Source: Telmatactis stephensoni
Lineage: Eukaryota; Cnidaria; Anthozoa; Actiniaria; Isophelliidae
DNA length: 64,000 nucleotides
Assembly (NCBI GenBank): GCA_029948255.1
Contig: JALIZF010001827.1
Span: forward strand, 718,001 to 782,000
Reading direction: 5' to 3'
In this document: positions 32,125 through 46,700 of the stretch, piece by piece
Layout of the letters: every line of letters starts with the position of its first letter
Position numbering within the stretch: the stretch's first letter is position 1
Translations under genes and position numbers: made by a program
The notes under the pieces: model-generated
Seen by the model: only the letters and a program-made list of their open reading frames with translations
What the model was told of the DNA's origin: nothing
Database searches by the model: none

Positions 32125-32735
<611 letters not shown>

Positions 32736-32833
32736 TGAATAGAGGGTGAATCTAATGAATATTAGATTTGATGATGTCGGAAATGTTGGGCAATCTAGGG
32801 TTATAGTCAAGAACCAGGGGAAACAAATCTATT

Positions 32834-33378
32834 ATGCCAGCTTATAGGAGAACGAAAAACCTTAAAGACATACTGGCACCATCAAAATTAAAATCGAATT
32901 GCACTGTTGAGAAAGCTGGGTGCTATAAATGTACGGCTAAAAAGTGCGATCTCTGTTCCAATTTCCTCATGGAGTCCGAGATTTTTTCTAGTACAGCTAC
33001 CGGACGGATTTATAAGATTAAAGAGGAACTTAGTTGCACTTCAAGCAATGTCATTTATATCGCTCAGTGTATTAAGTGCAGTTTACAATACGTTGGTTCT
33101 ACTTCAACGCAATTTAAGGTCAGGTTCCGGAACCATAAATCAGCAATGAAAACTAACAAAACTTCGTGCGAGGTTGCAGTACATTTCAATAGTGCTGATC
33201 ACTCATTGTCCGACTTCAAGACATCATTTGCATTGAAGCTTTAAGAGATGTGAATGAAGTCGACAAAAAGCTTTTAACCAGAAAGGCCTATTGGATGGCT
33301 CAGCTAAGCACGTTACACCCCCATGGGTTAAATAAAAGAGCAGAGTTTCGATCCAAAAATAGGATTAATTATAGCTAG
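32834..33378 (+). pseudogene. Penelope-like GIY-YIG endonuclease domain, frameshifted
   Basis: The frame reads AYRRTKNLKDILAPSKLKS, then cysteine pairs (CYKCTAKKCDLC) and VIYIAQCIKCSLQYVGSTST. This matches the GIY-YIG end of Penelope-like reverse transcriptases, with VIYIAQC...YVGST as the GIY-YIG core. The frame stops at 33242. In another frame the coding resumes with IEALRDVNEVDKKLLTRKAY and continues to a stop at 33376-33378, so one frameshift lies near 33225-33232. The N-terminal RT domain is absent. The protein is not functional as it stands. Confidence 0.75.
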
Positions 33379-33776
33379 ATTCTTAATGTATTTTTAGCTC
33401 CATAGCCCGTGCCATTTGTGCCCTTTTGGCTTACTTCCCCTATATATAGCTATTTCAATTAACGTTGTCGCTGAAAAAAAAGCTTAAAAGACTAAAGGCT
33501 TTCAACTATCTTTTGTTTACTAACAACTTCGCTGTAGGCTATCTAAGAAATCAAGGAATATGTGTCCAATTGTAGAATTTGCAAGCATACAGTGGAGTTC
33601 CGTTATTGTAATAATGTCACGGCGAAAAAATAAGATATTCATGATTCCAGCTCTCAAGAGCTTTCAGAGGGGCTTTCTTCAGCGACCAATTTAATTGAAT
33701 TAGCTATATATAGCCCATTCCAAACTTCATTTATTACATTTTTATCATTTTGTATTTAGTTTTATTTTTATTTTAT

Positions 33777-33801
33777 CTGAAGAAGACCGAAGGGTCGAAA
33801 C
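33777..33801 (+). ncRNA. Hammerhead-ribozyme-like core
   Basis: CTGAAGA is followed by a short stem-loop (AGACC-GAAG-GGTC) and then GAAAC. This matches the conserved CUGANGA / stem II / GAAA core. It sits in the 3' part of a Penelope-like element, the expected context. Stems I and III were not resolved by eye. Confidence 0.5.
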
Positions 33802-33914
33802 GTTATTAAAGTTTTTTATCTACATGGATTGCTAGAAGTTGCTTGGTTCACCTTCACCCTCTATTCAATTTATAAAGTTCTTGGTTCACTTTGAATCCTC
33901 ATTTGGATCCTTCT

Positions 33915-34290
33915 GAATGAATGAATGAATGAATGAACTTTATTTAAACACGGTGTCAAATCACTAACTTTACAAGTGCTCTCCCTTTGAGCCGTGTAAA
34001 AAATTGCTAAGGAAAATAAATACTAATTTGCTAATCTACTTATACTTAAATAAAAAACGATTTCCAAGATTAAAAATATATATAAAAATACATGTCTAAT
34101 GGTTACTGAAGATTATTGTTGAAGGAACTTAAAGTGGTGGCCTGTTTTGCTTTAGTAGGGAGACTGTTCCATAAGCAAGCTCCTCGATATACAAAGCTCT
34201 TTTTGAGCGCTTCAGTTTGAGGCCTTGGAATGAAAGGCTGCTGGGAGGCCTTCGTTGAAACACACGCCCCACTTCAATTCTACATAAATA
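33915..34290 (-). mobile_element. CR1/L2-like retrotransposon 3' end
   Basis: The minus strand reads KKSFVYRGACLWNSLPTKAK and then LSSFNNNLQ before a stop (34103-34105). This is the usual C-terminal block of CR1/L2 reverse transcriptases. A UTR of about 160 bp then leads to a (TTCA)n tail at about 33916-33944. An AAAT-type microsatellite (34284-34324) marks the truncated 5' side. This family differs from the copy at 1423-2125. Confidence 0.7.
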
Positions 34291-34643
34291 AATAAATAAA
34301 TATATAAATAAATAAATAAATAAAATTAATTAAAATTAAATGTACCGTTTATTGATGACCTGGTTTACTTTTCACTAAATACTTTTGAACAGTGCTAGCA
34401 AATTATTCAAAATGTTTGAGGACTTTGAGAACTGAGAATGTTTTAGAAAACATCTTGTAGAAAACACATGAAATTGTATTTCATCACAATGTTCTTAAAA
34501 TTTGAAAGTCAATTTAATGTGAAATTCTTAATCTTTATGTTAACATTTGATAGTATATGCACAGTCATTTACATCACATTGCATGATTTTTTTTGGTTCC
34601 CCCTCCCCCATCACTTTTAGGATGAACATGACATCGAGGCAAC

Positions 34644-34658
34644 ACTACCCACAATGCT
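34644..34658 (+). promoter_or_regulatory. ZNF143-like motif upstream of SF3A1
   Basis: ACTACCCACAATGCT, about 130 bp before the SF3A1 ATG, resembles the core of the ZNF143/STAF promoter motif. Housekeeping genes often carry this motif in animals. Assignment is by memory of the consensus. The stretch from 34325 to here is otherwise featureless AT-rich DNA. Confidence 0.35.
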
Positions 34659-34787
34659 CTAGTGATTTGAAACAAAATGTCGGAGGATTGACGTTGTCTG
34701 CAGCAATTAATCAAATTGTTCGGCTTTTTACTGAAATATCTCAAAATATAAGCGTCATTCTATTGAGATTTCGCCAGCATTTCAACA

Positions 34788-37700
34788 ATGCCTCCAGTGA
34801 CTTTAGCCGAGAACGAAAAGAAAGAAGAACAGGAGGTTTCTAACCCTACGATCGGCATTATTTATCCTCCACCAGAGGTCAGAAGTATCCGAACTTTATC
34901 GGCCATGTGGATGAGTTTGTTTGTCATTCAAGCACAAAGTTGATTCACTGGTAAAAATTTTTGATTTGAATAACACACAGTAATGGTAAACTGTTGTGTA
35001 TACAACTACTGTCGAAGTTTTTCCTTTCAGAATCTTCATTATGATGAAACGTTTGAAATGACAAAATTTCAAAAAGATTTATAATTTTTATTTGAAGTTT
35101 AGATTAATTGCAGTGATTCTTAGTAGCGAGACATTGAAACATGATTATTTTGAATGTATTTGTGAAGCACGATCATTGAATATTATTGTATTTTATCATG
35201 AAGTTACAAGAATATACACATGTTAGATCTTAACCAATGCAAACAGATATTGTAGACAAGACTGCAAGCTTTGTTGCAAGGAATGGTGAGTGATATGCAC
35301 AGATCTAGAGCAGAAAGAAGTTTTTGGAAGATTGAGCAAGTTAGATTAAAATCACACAGAGGTGTTCTTTTAGCAACTTTATTATTTCTTTGTAATTATT
35401 GTTTGTTTTTCATTTCGTAGCTGTGTAAAAATGTTAACCAAGATGTTTTGTTTATGTTGTAGTACAGTATGTGGTATGAAATATAGTCGAAACTCTTGTA
35501 AAGAACCACCTTGGGAATTCAAAACAGTGATCACAAATAGAGCAGGGTGGCAAAGGGTTTAGACGTGATGCGTGATAGCTTCAAAATTAGCTTTGTGATG
35601 ATTTCCAAATAAATGGACAATGGGTGATTGCATGTCGATCACAACTTTGTGTGATTATCCATGTTAGGAGCATATGATGCATGATTTACCAATCTTATTT
35701 TTGTGATTTGCAAAAGCTATTATATATTTTCCTATTTTTGTGATTGGCCAAAAAGCTCTCTGTGATGCGTGATGGGGACCCCCTTTGCCACTCTGCTAGA
35801 TCTGGTTACTTATGAGAATGCACTCTCATATAAGCAACCACACTATAGAACAATAGAGACTAGTTGTTTAGCAGAGCTTTTAGCGTGGGTTTAGGTTTAA
35901 GGTTGTAATTATTAGCCTTTACAGAAGAGGGCTACCAATATATACAGATATACCATCCTAAAGAAAAAGATTGGAATAAACTAAAAATCCATGTGATCAG
36001 AATGTACATTGCCACAAATTACTAAACTAATGGTCGTTTGTTTATTAAACAAAGCAAAAGATCAGCTAGTAATTCCAAATAGTTTTCTTGGTCACTTATG
36101 AGAGTGGTCCACTACAAGAGTTTTTCAATTTCTCCTGATGATAAATGTAGGTTGATATATGATCTAAATTTCCTGAAATTATAATGGAGAAACTAAAACA
36201 AACACCTCAATAGACTATTTTACAAATATATCTTGGTTAACCACTGCCTCAACTGCATGTAATATATTCTTTTCAGTTTGGTAACAGCTTGTAAAAAGGC
36301 AAGAAATGCACACAAATGAACCAGGGATCGAGGTGTAAACAAACAAAGCACAAACCCGTCAAAATCGAAAGTATTTGCTTTGTTCATTTACTTCTTCCTG
36401 TACATTCATTGCCTTTTCATGGGCTTTTACCAAACTCCAAAGAATATATTACATGCAGTCGAGGCTGTGATCGACCAAGATGTTACTGTAAAATGGTCTA
36501 TTAATGATGCTGTATTTATATATGTTAGGACCCGAGTTTGAATCCAGAATCAGACAAAATGAGATCAACAATCCCAAGTTTAATTTCTTGAACAATGGTG
36601 ATCCTTACAATGCATACTTCCAGCACAAAGTCAAGGAATTTAAAGAACAACTTGGCAAAGGTGAGCACTTAGTTGGAAAAGTATATGTTGTTTTGCTATA
36701 AGACAAAATTTTTGTGATGTAATTGTATGATGTAACAATAATTAATTAGTAAGACTGCTAGTCATGGAACTTGAGAGACACCAACGGGTATGTTGATATC
36801 ATTGTTATCTGAGGTTCATTTAAACCCCAGAGTTAATCTTGAACAATGGTAACATCATGTTTCTTTTGATATCTATGTATGTAGATTTTGAACATGTCTG
36901 TACAACTGATGCTAAAGTGTACTGAATAAACCATGTACAGTGTTTGAAACCCTGGCGACTTGTGACTAGCAGTATATATGTACCAAGTATAGAGTAACCA
37001 ATATGTTGTTCCAGAAAATATCTATACCCCCACCACAGAGGGTACTAGAAAATCCTGGGGGAAAACTGCTAAATTATAAGGGGATATTGAAATTTGTGTC
37101 TTGAATTTTTGGAAATTCCAGGAGGGTGGGGGTTAATATCATTTACAGTATACAAGACATCCAGATGTCAATGAGAGGAAGAAGTATATTTGGTAAATGA
37201 TTGTTCTTGTCCAGACATGTTTTGCCTGGTCTACATGAGTGATGGAAGTAGAACCAAAGCAAGATGTACAAGTCAATAATGCTCTGTCCATTGTATTCTC
37301 TCACAACAAGGTGTGAAATACTGCACTGAGTCTACATGAGTTGTTTCTGCATTGCTTGTAAAAACAAAGCCATAAGGATTTTTCTGTACCCATCATTCGG
37401 TTGAGGTCATCACAAGAAAGAGAGTTTTTGGACAGGCTTCTATCCCAGAAATTATTATAACTGTTCTACAGAAGTGCTTTGGATGATATTTCACTTCTGA
37501 AATCTCTGGGACTAGTTACTTTAACTGGACAGTGATTATAACTGACCAAATGACCAAAACAAATAGGAATAAATAAACAAAATTAAATTAATTGATTAAT
37601 TAATATTGTCCAGTAATTTAAAGATGGTAGCATGTAAAAGTATTCAACTTGCATGTAAAAGTATTTGACCTATAAACTTGTGCAATCTATGCAGAACTAA

Positions 37701-40700
37701 ATAACTGAAATAAACACAACATACATGTAGATAATACATGTAGACCATTTCATAGTTCTCATTATTCAACCTCAGCCTTGACAGCATGTAGTATATTCTT
37801 TAGAATTTGACTACAGCCCTGTGGAATTTTCAAGTGTTTTCATTGTTTAATTGATGTGTGCATTCCTTACATTACCATGGGTTGTAGTCAGTTTCTAAAG
37901 AATTTATTTCACACTATTGAGGCTGAGGTTGAACAATGAGAACTGTGAAATGATCTTAACTGGTAATCTGTCTATCAAAATTTTGAATTCTAAATTTCTT
38001 TTAATCTCCAGGTGCTGAACCAGCAATTACTCCTTTTCCTGCTCCACAAAAAGTCAGTACATATACATGGATTATGAATTTATTGTAATCAATTTTGTCC
38101 TTTAAAATTTTAAAGAAAATCCATTAAGAGAATTTATAATCTAATCAACCTTATTGATTAAGAGAAGAATTTTTTCATGTTCAAGCAATGGGCAACAAAA
38201 ACTATTCAGCTGAAGAAAAACTGTACAGTTGTACAAATTTGGTACATACGTCTCTGCAATATAATGGCCTGGACTTTGGGAGGGGTTACATCAGTAGGAA
38301 AATCACTGTTTTAAGAAAGATCCCTGTGAAGCTTTACTGTAGACATCACAAGTGGTGCTATGTACCAGAAATAGGCATAATATTCTGATGACATTTTTAA
38401 GTTTGAACCTTTTATTCGTAACTTAAAAATGTCATCACAGTCATCAGAAGACATCAAAAGGTTTTGTAAAATGTTTTTAATAGAGCTAGTAAAAGTTTAG
38501 CAGTTACTGTTTTTCATGCTTCATTATCAGTTTATGAAAACACTATGAAAACAGCTGCGTAGCTATTTTTTCAGCTATGAAGTAGATTTTGTATAACTAA
38601 AACAAGACAGAACTGTATGCCTGTAAGCCCTTCCACTTTCTTTGTGTCTGTCTGTCCATTAGCTAGATCCATACTAATTAGCTGTCTGTCTGTCCATCAG
38701 CTATCTATCCATACTGATTAGTTGTCTGTCTGTCCATCAGCTATCCATACTAATTAGTTGTCTGTCTTTCCATCAGCTATCCATACTAATTAATAATTAT
38801 TGTCTGTCTGACCATCAGCTATCCATACTACAGTTTAATTGATTGTCTGTCTGTCCATCAGTTGTCTATACTAATTAGTTGTCTGTCTGTCCATCAGCCC
38901 AAACCTCTTATGCAACAACAGATTACCATACCAGAATCAATAATTCCAAAAGAACCTCCACCAGAGTTTCAATTCATTGCTGAACCACCAAGTATTTCTG
39001 CACTGGACCTGTGAGTTGTGTTTGATTATGCATCCTTGTCATAATGTTTTGTGTAAATACATGCTCAAGTATGTTAAGGCCTGGTTCAAGCCTAAATACA
39101 AGAAAAAAAAAGAAGAGAAATCATAACCTTTCGTCCTTAAATTGTCATAATGAAACTTTGTGCAGCAAATGAGTTTTAGATCCTTAATTCATTTATGTAA
39201 AGGAAACACCAAAAAAGTGATCACATGACAACAGTATATTTTTAAAACTTAGCCTGCGTAGCAGCTCTTTGAGGGAAGAGGAAGGGGAGGGGAGGGGAGG
39301 GAGAAGGAAGGAAAGGGGAGGGGGAGGGGAACTGGGGAGGAGAGGAGGGAAGGGAGAGCCTGCAGCCAAACCCCTGGTTTTTCCGTTACTGCCCACTCGA
39401 GGGATCAAATTTCCTTGACCAAACAGAAATGACCGGAAGTGAAAGATGAGCTACTACTTGTCAAACTCACGTGTAGTTCTGGCGCTTTTGCCAAACCAAA
39501 ACAAATTCATAATTGATTAGACGGTTTTATGACATTTTTATGGTTATTTGTGTAATGCTTTAGTTTATTAATGCTTTCAACCCCTAAAAGCCTGCAGCTA
39601 GAGGACCAAAACCAAGATCTGAGAGTGTAAACGATTTTTGTCGAATTTGCAAACTAAATTTAAGGATTTCAAGAAGTTCTTTGGAGAATCGTTTCAAGCC
39701 GTCTGAGAGAAAGGAATGCAAAGGGCTGACCTCTCGACTACGGATAAAATACACATAGAAAACATATAAGTTTTTAACGTAGATTTATATGTAAGTTAAC
39801 TGTAAACTTAAGTTATTTAGGCTATAGTAAAATATTACAGTTCACTAGCTTTTGCTCGACCACGTTTCAATGGTGTGAGTTTCGTCAACAACAGTGCACG
39901 ATAGTCGCTTGTGAAGTTCACTGGTGTTCTTCTTTAACTCACTTGTAAACTCGCTTGCCAAAGCTTCCTCAGCAGAGCTATAGAGGATTTGAAATTTACA
40001 ATCCTTGATTTCATCAGCTTTTAAAGCAGAAAGTTCGACACTAGATATCCCCAAATTATTCAGATGTGAAATTTGGTCTTTAATGATGCTCGTCAAAGGA
40101 GCAATCCACGACAACAGCACTTTCCTTAATCTGTGCGAAGGCTTGATAAATCCTGCTTTTTCCGAAACCTGTAGGTAAAATCGCAAGGACGTCTTTACCA
40201 GCCAAGAGAGACTTCACAGCATGTTCTTGTTCTTGTTTAAGATCAAAATTTAAAAGCTTCATATTCTCCTCCACCGTCAACTCCGTCATCTTGAACTCTG
40301 ACTGTCCATCAAACATATCAACCTTTCAATGCTATCGATTTCGACCAATAGAAATACGCGGGCGCTGGTGCCTGCGAGTAACGGAAAAACCAGGGGTTTG
40401 GCTGCAGGCTCTCCCTTCCCTCCTCTCCTCCCCAGTCCCCCTCCCCCTCCCCTTTCCCTCCTTCCCCTTCCCCTCCTTCCCCTTCCCCTCCTTCCCCTTC
40501 CCCTCCCCTTCCCCCAAAGAGCCACTATGCAGGCTAAACTTAAATTGAAAATGCGGTCACCAGTTTAGCAGGAATATAAAAACAAATAGTTGTACATATA
40601 TTGTCATTGCTAGTACTCTACTGTGATTGGAAAAGTTTTCATTCATTTTTATTAAGAGAGATATTCATGAAAACAGGTCATGTGACTATTTTGTCAGAAT

Positions 40701-43700
40701 TGTCAATATTCTTCAATTGAAAACTAAAACTATGGGACAACTTTTCCAAGTGCTATCTTTTTTCAACAATTGTCCTTAGCACTGTAACGTAAGCACTTTT
40801 TCTTCATAAGTTAAACTCGTGACCGCCTTTGTAAAAAACTAATTTTCACAGCCAGAGGTCACGTGACTACTTGATGTCACTATTTTTAATGCTAAATCAT
40901 AATAAATCCTGAATACAAACTTATGCCTAAATATGAGAAACACAGTAAAGAACCCTAGTGAATAATGAAAATAAGTTAACATGATTTTCAGTAATGGCAT
41001 CTTGAACCAGGCCTTGACATACCTGTTTGAGTATAACTACATGTAATTGCACCAACATGGACCCTTTCAAAACCTAGAGCTGAGACTGCAATGAACACTT
41101 GGGAATCTGTTGATTAAATAATTAAAAAAAAAAGCAGGTGGATGTGGATGTTTCAAACAGCAACTGAGACAAATTCTTGGTATTCAAGATGTGTTTATTC
41201 AGCAGATTCATACAGTACGCGGTCATGATGCCCCATTGCCATGACGCCCCCTGTCAAATCTGTCATGACGCCCCAATATCTGGTCATGACGCCCCGCTGC
41301 ATAGTCATGACGCCGCATGCATCTTTTTTCTAAGTTAACAGGAGTGAATATGTCTTAGTGCAACTTACATGTAAGAAGCTCTGAAAAACTGTTGATAAAT
41401 TTCATATATCAAAATAAATGAAACTTTTACTCCAAAATCTTGATTCAGTATTGCCTACAAGGACTTTTCATTTAGCGTGAATAATCTCAAATTACGTTCG
41501 AATTTGTCAACTAAATCTACAACTAATTGTCTCGTCTGCTTTTGAAGTGGTTACATGTATTTCTCTGGAATGTGGTTATCTAACAAACTTCTTCGTAAAA
41601 CGACGTTCGTAAACTTCTTCGTTTCTTTCAAAATACTTTGAATATTGATCTAAAATCGACATTTACATTCAACTTGAAGCAAAATTAACTGTTTTGGCCG
41701 GGAAGTACGATACTGAACTTCGGAACATCGAACGAACTTCGGAAAAAATTGGCAAAAGTTATGTGAAACGCACTGTAACTAAAATAATTGTTTCAAAATG
41801 CCATCCAATTAACAGTAAGAAATACAAAATTTAGGATATTTTCAATGATTTCAATATTTCAAATACGCTTATCAGATCGTTTCACGACACAGATTTGACG
41901 ATCGTTCAATCAGTTGTTTACACTGATGTAACCCTCGGTGTTATTTGGCCGTTTATAAAGGTTTCGTTTAAAAGATTGCGCCTCGATTTATCTAATATAA
42001 GTATTCTTTGAGAGTTTTTCTTGGTGTAAACTTGGAAATAAGACATAGGTTATACACTATGGGGCGTCATGGTAGATTTGGGGGTGTCATGGCTATACAG
42101 TGGGGCGTCATGGATGGGGCGTCATGGCAAGGGGGCAGTCATGACCGTCATTCATTCATACTGACATGAAAATCCAATGATATATTACTAGTGTACCCAG
42201 GAGCCATTTCGGTCTAAGCTTCTAGGTTTGATGATTTTGAAAGGGTCAATGTTGGTGCAAATAGCTATACATGAAGTGCTAGGCAGGTCAAGTGAAGACA
42301 ATACAGGTATTAGACTACTTCACTGGCAACAAAATTGTGCAACATGTTTATGTGTCAAGGTAGAGAGTAAAGCCTGGTTTTCATTACGACGCAAGCACAA
42401 GTACAAACATAAGCCCAAGCACAAGGATCAAAACTTTTTGATATCTTGTGCTTGCACTTGTGCTTGCATTCGTGTTTTACTAGTGAAAACAGACAATCTT
42501 ATGCTTGCGCTTGTGCTTGTGTCGCTAGTGAAAACCAGGCTTAAATGTTGCTTGGGCATATTACTACCATGTGCAAAAATTTGCCCTCTCTACTCTATTG
42601 AAATGAGAAATTTGTTTCAACTGAAGAGGTACATGTAATACTGTACAAGCAATATTGCTGTGCAAAATTATTTTGTGCCAGTCATTCCAGATTAAAGGTG
42701 GCAAAATTGCTTCCTGCTATAATTTTATCTGTGATTTGTTATTTTCTATTTTTGTGTAACTAATTTTCAAATGTATTTTTATGGTAAAATAAAGAAGACG
42801 TTGTTGTTGTTATCAGAATATAATTCAATATATATTTTGTTTTGTTCTTAGTGACATTGTGAAACTCACTGCACAGTTTGTTGCTAGAAATGGACGACAA
42901 TTTTTAACAAATTTGATGTCAAGAGAACAGGTTTGATATATTTGTTTGTCTTGCTTAGGGCTGCTCAACCACATACAGATTTGGACAGCTCTTGTATGAG
43001 TGTGAAACAATTACAGCTGTTGTTCTACTCTAACCACAGGTCACTTGAATTTCGTCAAACTCTGATTATAGCAGTGACTATGTCAAAAGTTACTACTGAA
43101 ACATGTTTGTTTCAAAAGTTTGTAAGTGTGGTGTTTGTCCAGTCTAGAATATGAACTAATTAAGTCTATTGTTTTCAACTCATAATCTGATTGGTTAACA
43201 AATTCAAGTGACCACAGTTAGAGTAGAATGACATTAACCATGCCATGCACTGCCTATAATATGTGTCATGATATTTTTAAAACATTTCAAAATTTCTGCA
43301 GCAGCTGTACCATGATGTGTTCATCAGTTACACCAGGAATTTTGAGTTAATAGACATTATGGCACTGGCATGCATGGTCATGATACCGTGTGGTACATGG
43401 AAGTTTCCCACTCATACAAAAACTTCTCTGACTATCTAATAAAAAAACGTACAAAAGTCCTGCAGTACAAAAACTGTGCCATGCTGTTTTCACACTCATA
43501 TAAAATCTGCCCTTATGCACTTTCAGAATAGACTGACGTATGATTCACTAAACATTTGTAGAGCATTTGTTTAATATATATTATTCCAATTGATTTCTTG
43601 ATTGCTTTAAACAGAGAAATTACCAGTTTGATTTCCTGAGACCTCAACACAGCCTCTTCAATTATTTCACAAAACTTGTTGAACAGTATACTAAGGTACA

Positions 43701-46700
43701 GAAAAAAGATTTTGGACATTTTCAAAGAGTCTATCTAGACCATAAAATAATACTGCTACCAACTTCCTTAAAATAAGCCATTTTAATGGACCCACCTCCT
43801 CGATAACTGTTAATACCATAATGTTTGGAATAAGCACTTGGGGAACTTATTTAATTTTCATGTGCAGGGAAGAGGTGCTTATTGAGAGTGGATGCTTATT
43901 TCATTGTTTGAAAATACCACCTTTTAAGAACTGGATCATGTACCAGAACATTGACAAGAAGCTCAATTCCTTTTGCAAAATATTGTATTCACATGCTTGT
44001 ATTGTTGCAGTATCATTTACTCTACACATACTGTAGTACTGCCCCATGAGACAGAGGAGAGGGGGCATTTATTTGTGAGGGGTCACTTAATTGAGAGAGA
44101 ACACTTATTTGAAAGAGGACACTTATTTAAGTCATTACTGGTAATTATTATTAACAGTCATTGTACATTGTATTCAAATTTACATAGGTTCTAATTCCCC
44201 CAGGAAACATCAGACATAAACTTAGACAAGATGTCAATGACCCTCATCAGGTACTTGAAAAGTGTAAATGTAGATACTGACTGATTCATCAACTAAATAA
44301 TAATTGACAGATCTGGCTATAGACAGATGAAGTGACCGACTGTCAGACAGATCAAACTGCTGACAGACAGATCAAGTGACTGACAGACAGACAGATTAAA
44401 TGTTAGACTGACTGACAGACAGACAGATTGACTGACTGAGAGACAGACAGACAAATAAAATGACTGGCTGACAGGCAGATCAAGTGACTGACAGACAGAC
44501 AAATTAAATGACTGGCTGACAGACAGTTTAAGTGAATGACTGGATGAGACAGACATAAAATGACTGACTGACAGATCAATATTGATTGATCAACTGACAG
44601 ATATAAAATGATTGACTGACAGACAGAAAAATGATGATAGGGAGATTAAAATGATGACTGACAGACAGACAGACAGATTAAGTGACTAAAGCTGGTTGAC
44701 CTTGAAGCAACTGGTAAACCAAATTACAGAACTTTATGATGTAGTGAAATCCTTCTTGTAATAGATCCTTGACAGAGTCAAGTATAGAGTAGAGTGGCTC
44801 AAGCATCAAGAAAGAGAGAAACAAAAACTAGAAGATGAAAAGGAGAAAGAAAGAGTTGCATTTGCATCAGTTGATTGGCATGATTTTGTGGTTGTTGAAA
44901 CTGTAGAGTTCAAGGAAAATGAAGGCGGTAAGTTTTTCATCATCAGCTGGCAACTCTTAAAAAATGGAGATTTCCAAATCTTTTTAAATCATATACAATG
45001 TACATGTATATACCATGAACTATTATGTAAACAGTTTTTTGATATGCAAACTGTATTTGTTGCTTAGGTTCTTTGCCACCTCCAGTAACACAGGAGCAGC
45101 TTGGTGCAAGGATCTTAGCTCAGGAGCGTTATGAAAAACTAAAGGTCAGTAAAGTTTCCTGATAACCCACTTTACTCTGTAATGCGTTAGTGTTCCAGTC
45201 AGATAAAAGATGGTTGAACCTGATAGAGATACATGTAGCTAAATGACCCAGCAAATAAAATGGAAAATTTTACTAAACACTGCTGGGGTGCTTATTTAAA
45301 TTATATTGTGTTTGCATCTTAGATAATGGTTTTCTACTGTTTAGCATAGATAGTCTTCAGCTAAGGTTTAAACATCATTTACATAATCAACCCTGTGTCT
45401 TGCTCCACCCAACACACACTTTACATTATAAATATCTTCAAGAACCATTGATCAGTTCTTAGTTGTTTTGTTTGTTTTAATTGTTCCTTGTAGGGAGAAG
45501 GTCTTGCAGAAGACAATGAAATGAACATGGATGTAGAGATGGAAGTCGATGAACCCTCCAATGAACCACCTCTACCCCCTCCCCCTAGGGACCACTCAGT
45601 AAGTGAAATAAGTTGTTTTGTCACTTCCTCTTTATTTGCTTGTAATTGTAATGGTAATTGTATCTATAACAAAGAGGTGTGTCTGTTTTTGTAATTTGAT
45701 TAAAGTACATATATTTTTATTTAATATGTTTTCAGGATATGGATATTGATGGTCCACATCCTCCCAAACACTCAGAACCAATCATCAAACCCCCACCCCT
45801 ACCCCCATCAGGTCCTGGTGCCTATGCGCAAATTCGCCGTGACTATGATCCCAAGGCACCTAAACCTGCCCCACCCCCCATGGTGCCTGAGAAGTTCCTG
45901 ATCTCACCAATTACTGGTGAGCGTGTGCCAGCATCTCAAATGGCTGAACATATGAAGATCAACTTGCTGGATCCACGATGGAAGGAACAGAGAGACAGAG
46001 CTATGAATGAAAAGAAGACACAAGAGGAGGTGTATGCTGAAGGTGGGTAGACAATTGGACACATTTGGGCTATCTGTGACCAATGTACATAAAATGTTTT
46101 AGATCAAAAGTTTACAAACATGATACTCGAGTCCCAATAACTCACAGATTTCCAATAAACGACTTAGTTAAGAGTAGAATATGGCTTGTCATAGTGATGG
46201 TGATTGGCACTGCATCTTTCCTTTACATACTCTTCACCATAAATTATGCATGCTCAATATCCTTATGGGTTTGAAGTCCATTATGAGGTCACAGCATTCA
46301 TCACTACATTTGTAGGGCAGGGAACTGTAGAATTACTACCAAAAATTGCTTATTTGTATTCTCATTTCTAGAATTGCACCTTTGTGTGTATTTTATTCTC
46401 TCCAAAATTCATTGCATTACTGCCAATTCCATTGACAACACAGACTTCAACCATCATGGTAGTGTTTATTGAATAGACATCAATCAACATTGCCTAAAAA
46501 AATGTACATTTTGCAAGAAAAATTTATTGTCATCAATACAATACAATACAATAATTTAATTTTTATTTTGCATTTTCAAACAGATCGTTAAAAAATAATA
46601 AATACAAAAAGAAATTTTCCTTTTTTAAGTTACACTCATAAAAAATCTATTTTTTAATGCCTAGACCCTAAATAGCCATTACGTTTTCATGTAAGGGCCT

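Larger units (their letters stand above)
39074..41017. mobile_element. TTAA-type element (GTCACGTGAC family) split by a nested insertion
   Basis: The left end TTAAGGCCTGGTTCAAG (39074) and the inverse CTTGAACCAGGCCTTGA (to 41017) delimit it. One TTAA has drifted to TTGA. A GGTCACGTGAC palindrome lies at about 40857, with weaker ones near 39219 and 40677. An unrelated 1,285-bp element (39251-40535) sits inside, so the original unit was about 650 bp. It lies in SF3A1 intron 5. Confidence 0.65.

Noticed and set aside
40286..40568. Gly/Arg-rich and Pro/Ser-rich frames on both strands
   Set aside because: They come from the purine/pyrimidine-rich TIR of the foldback element.
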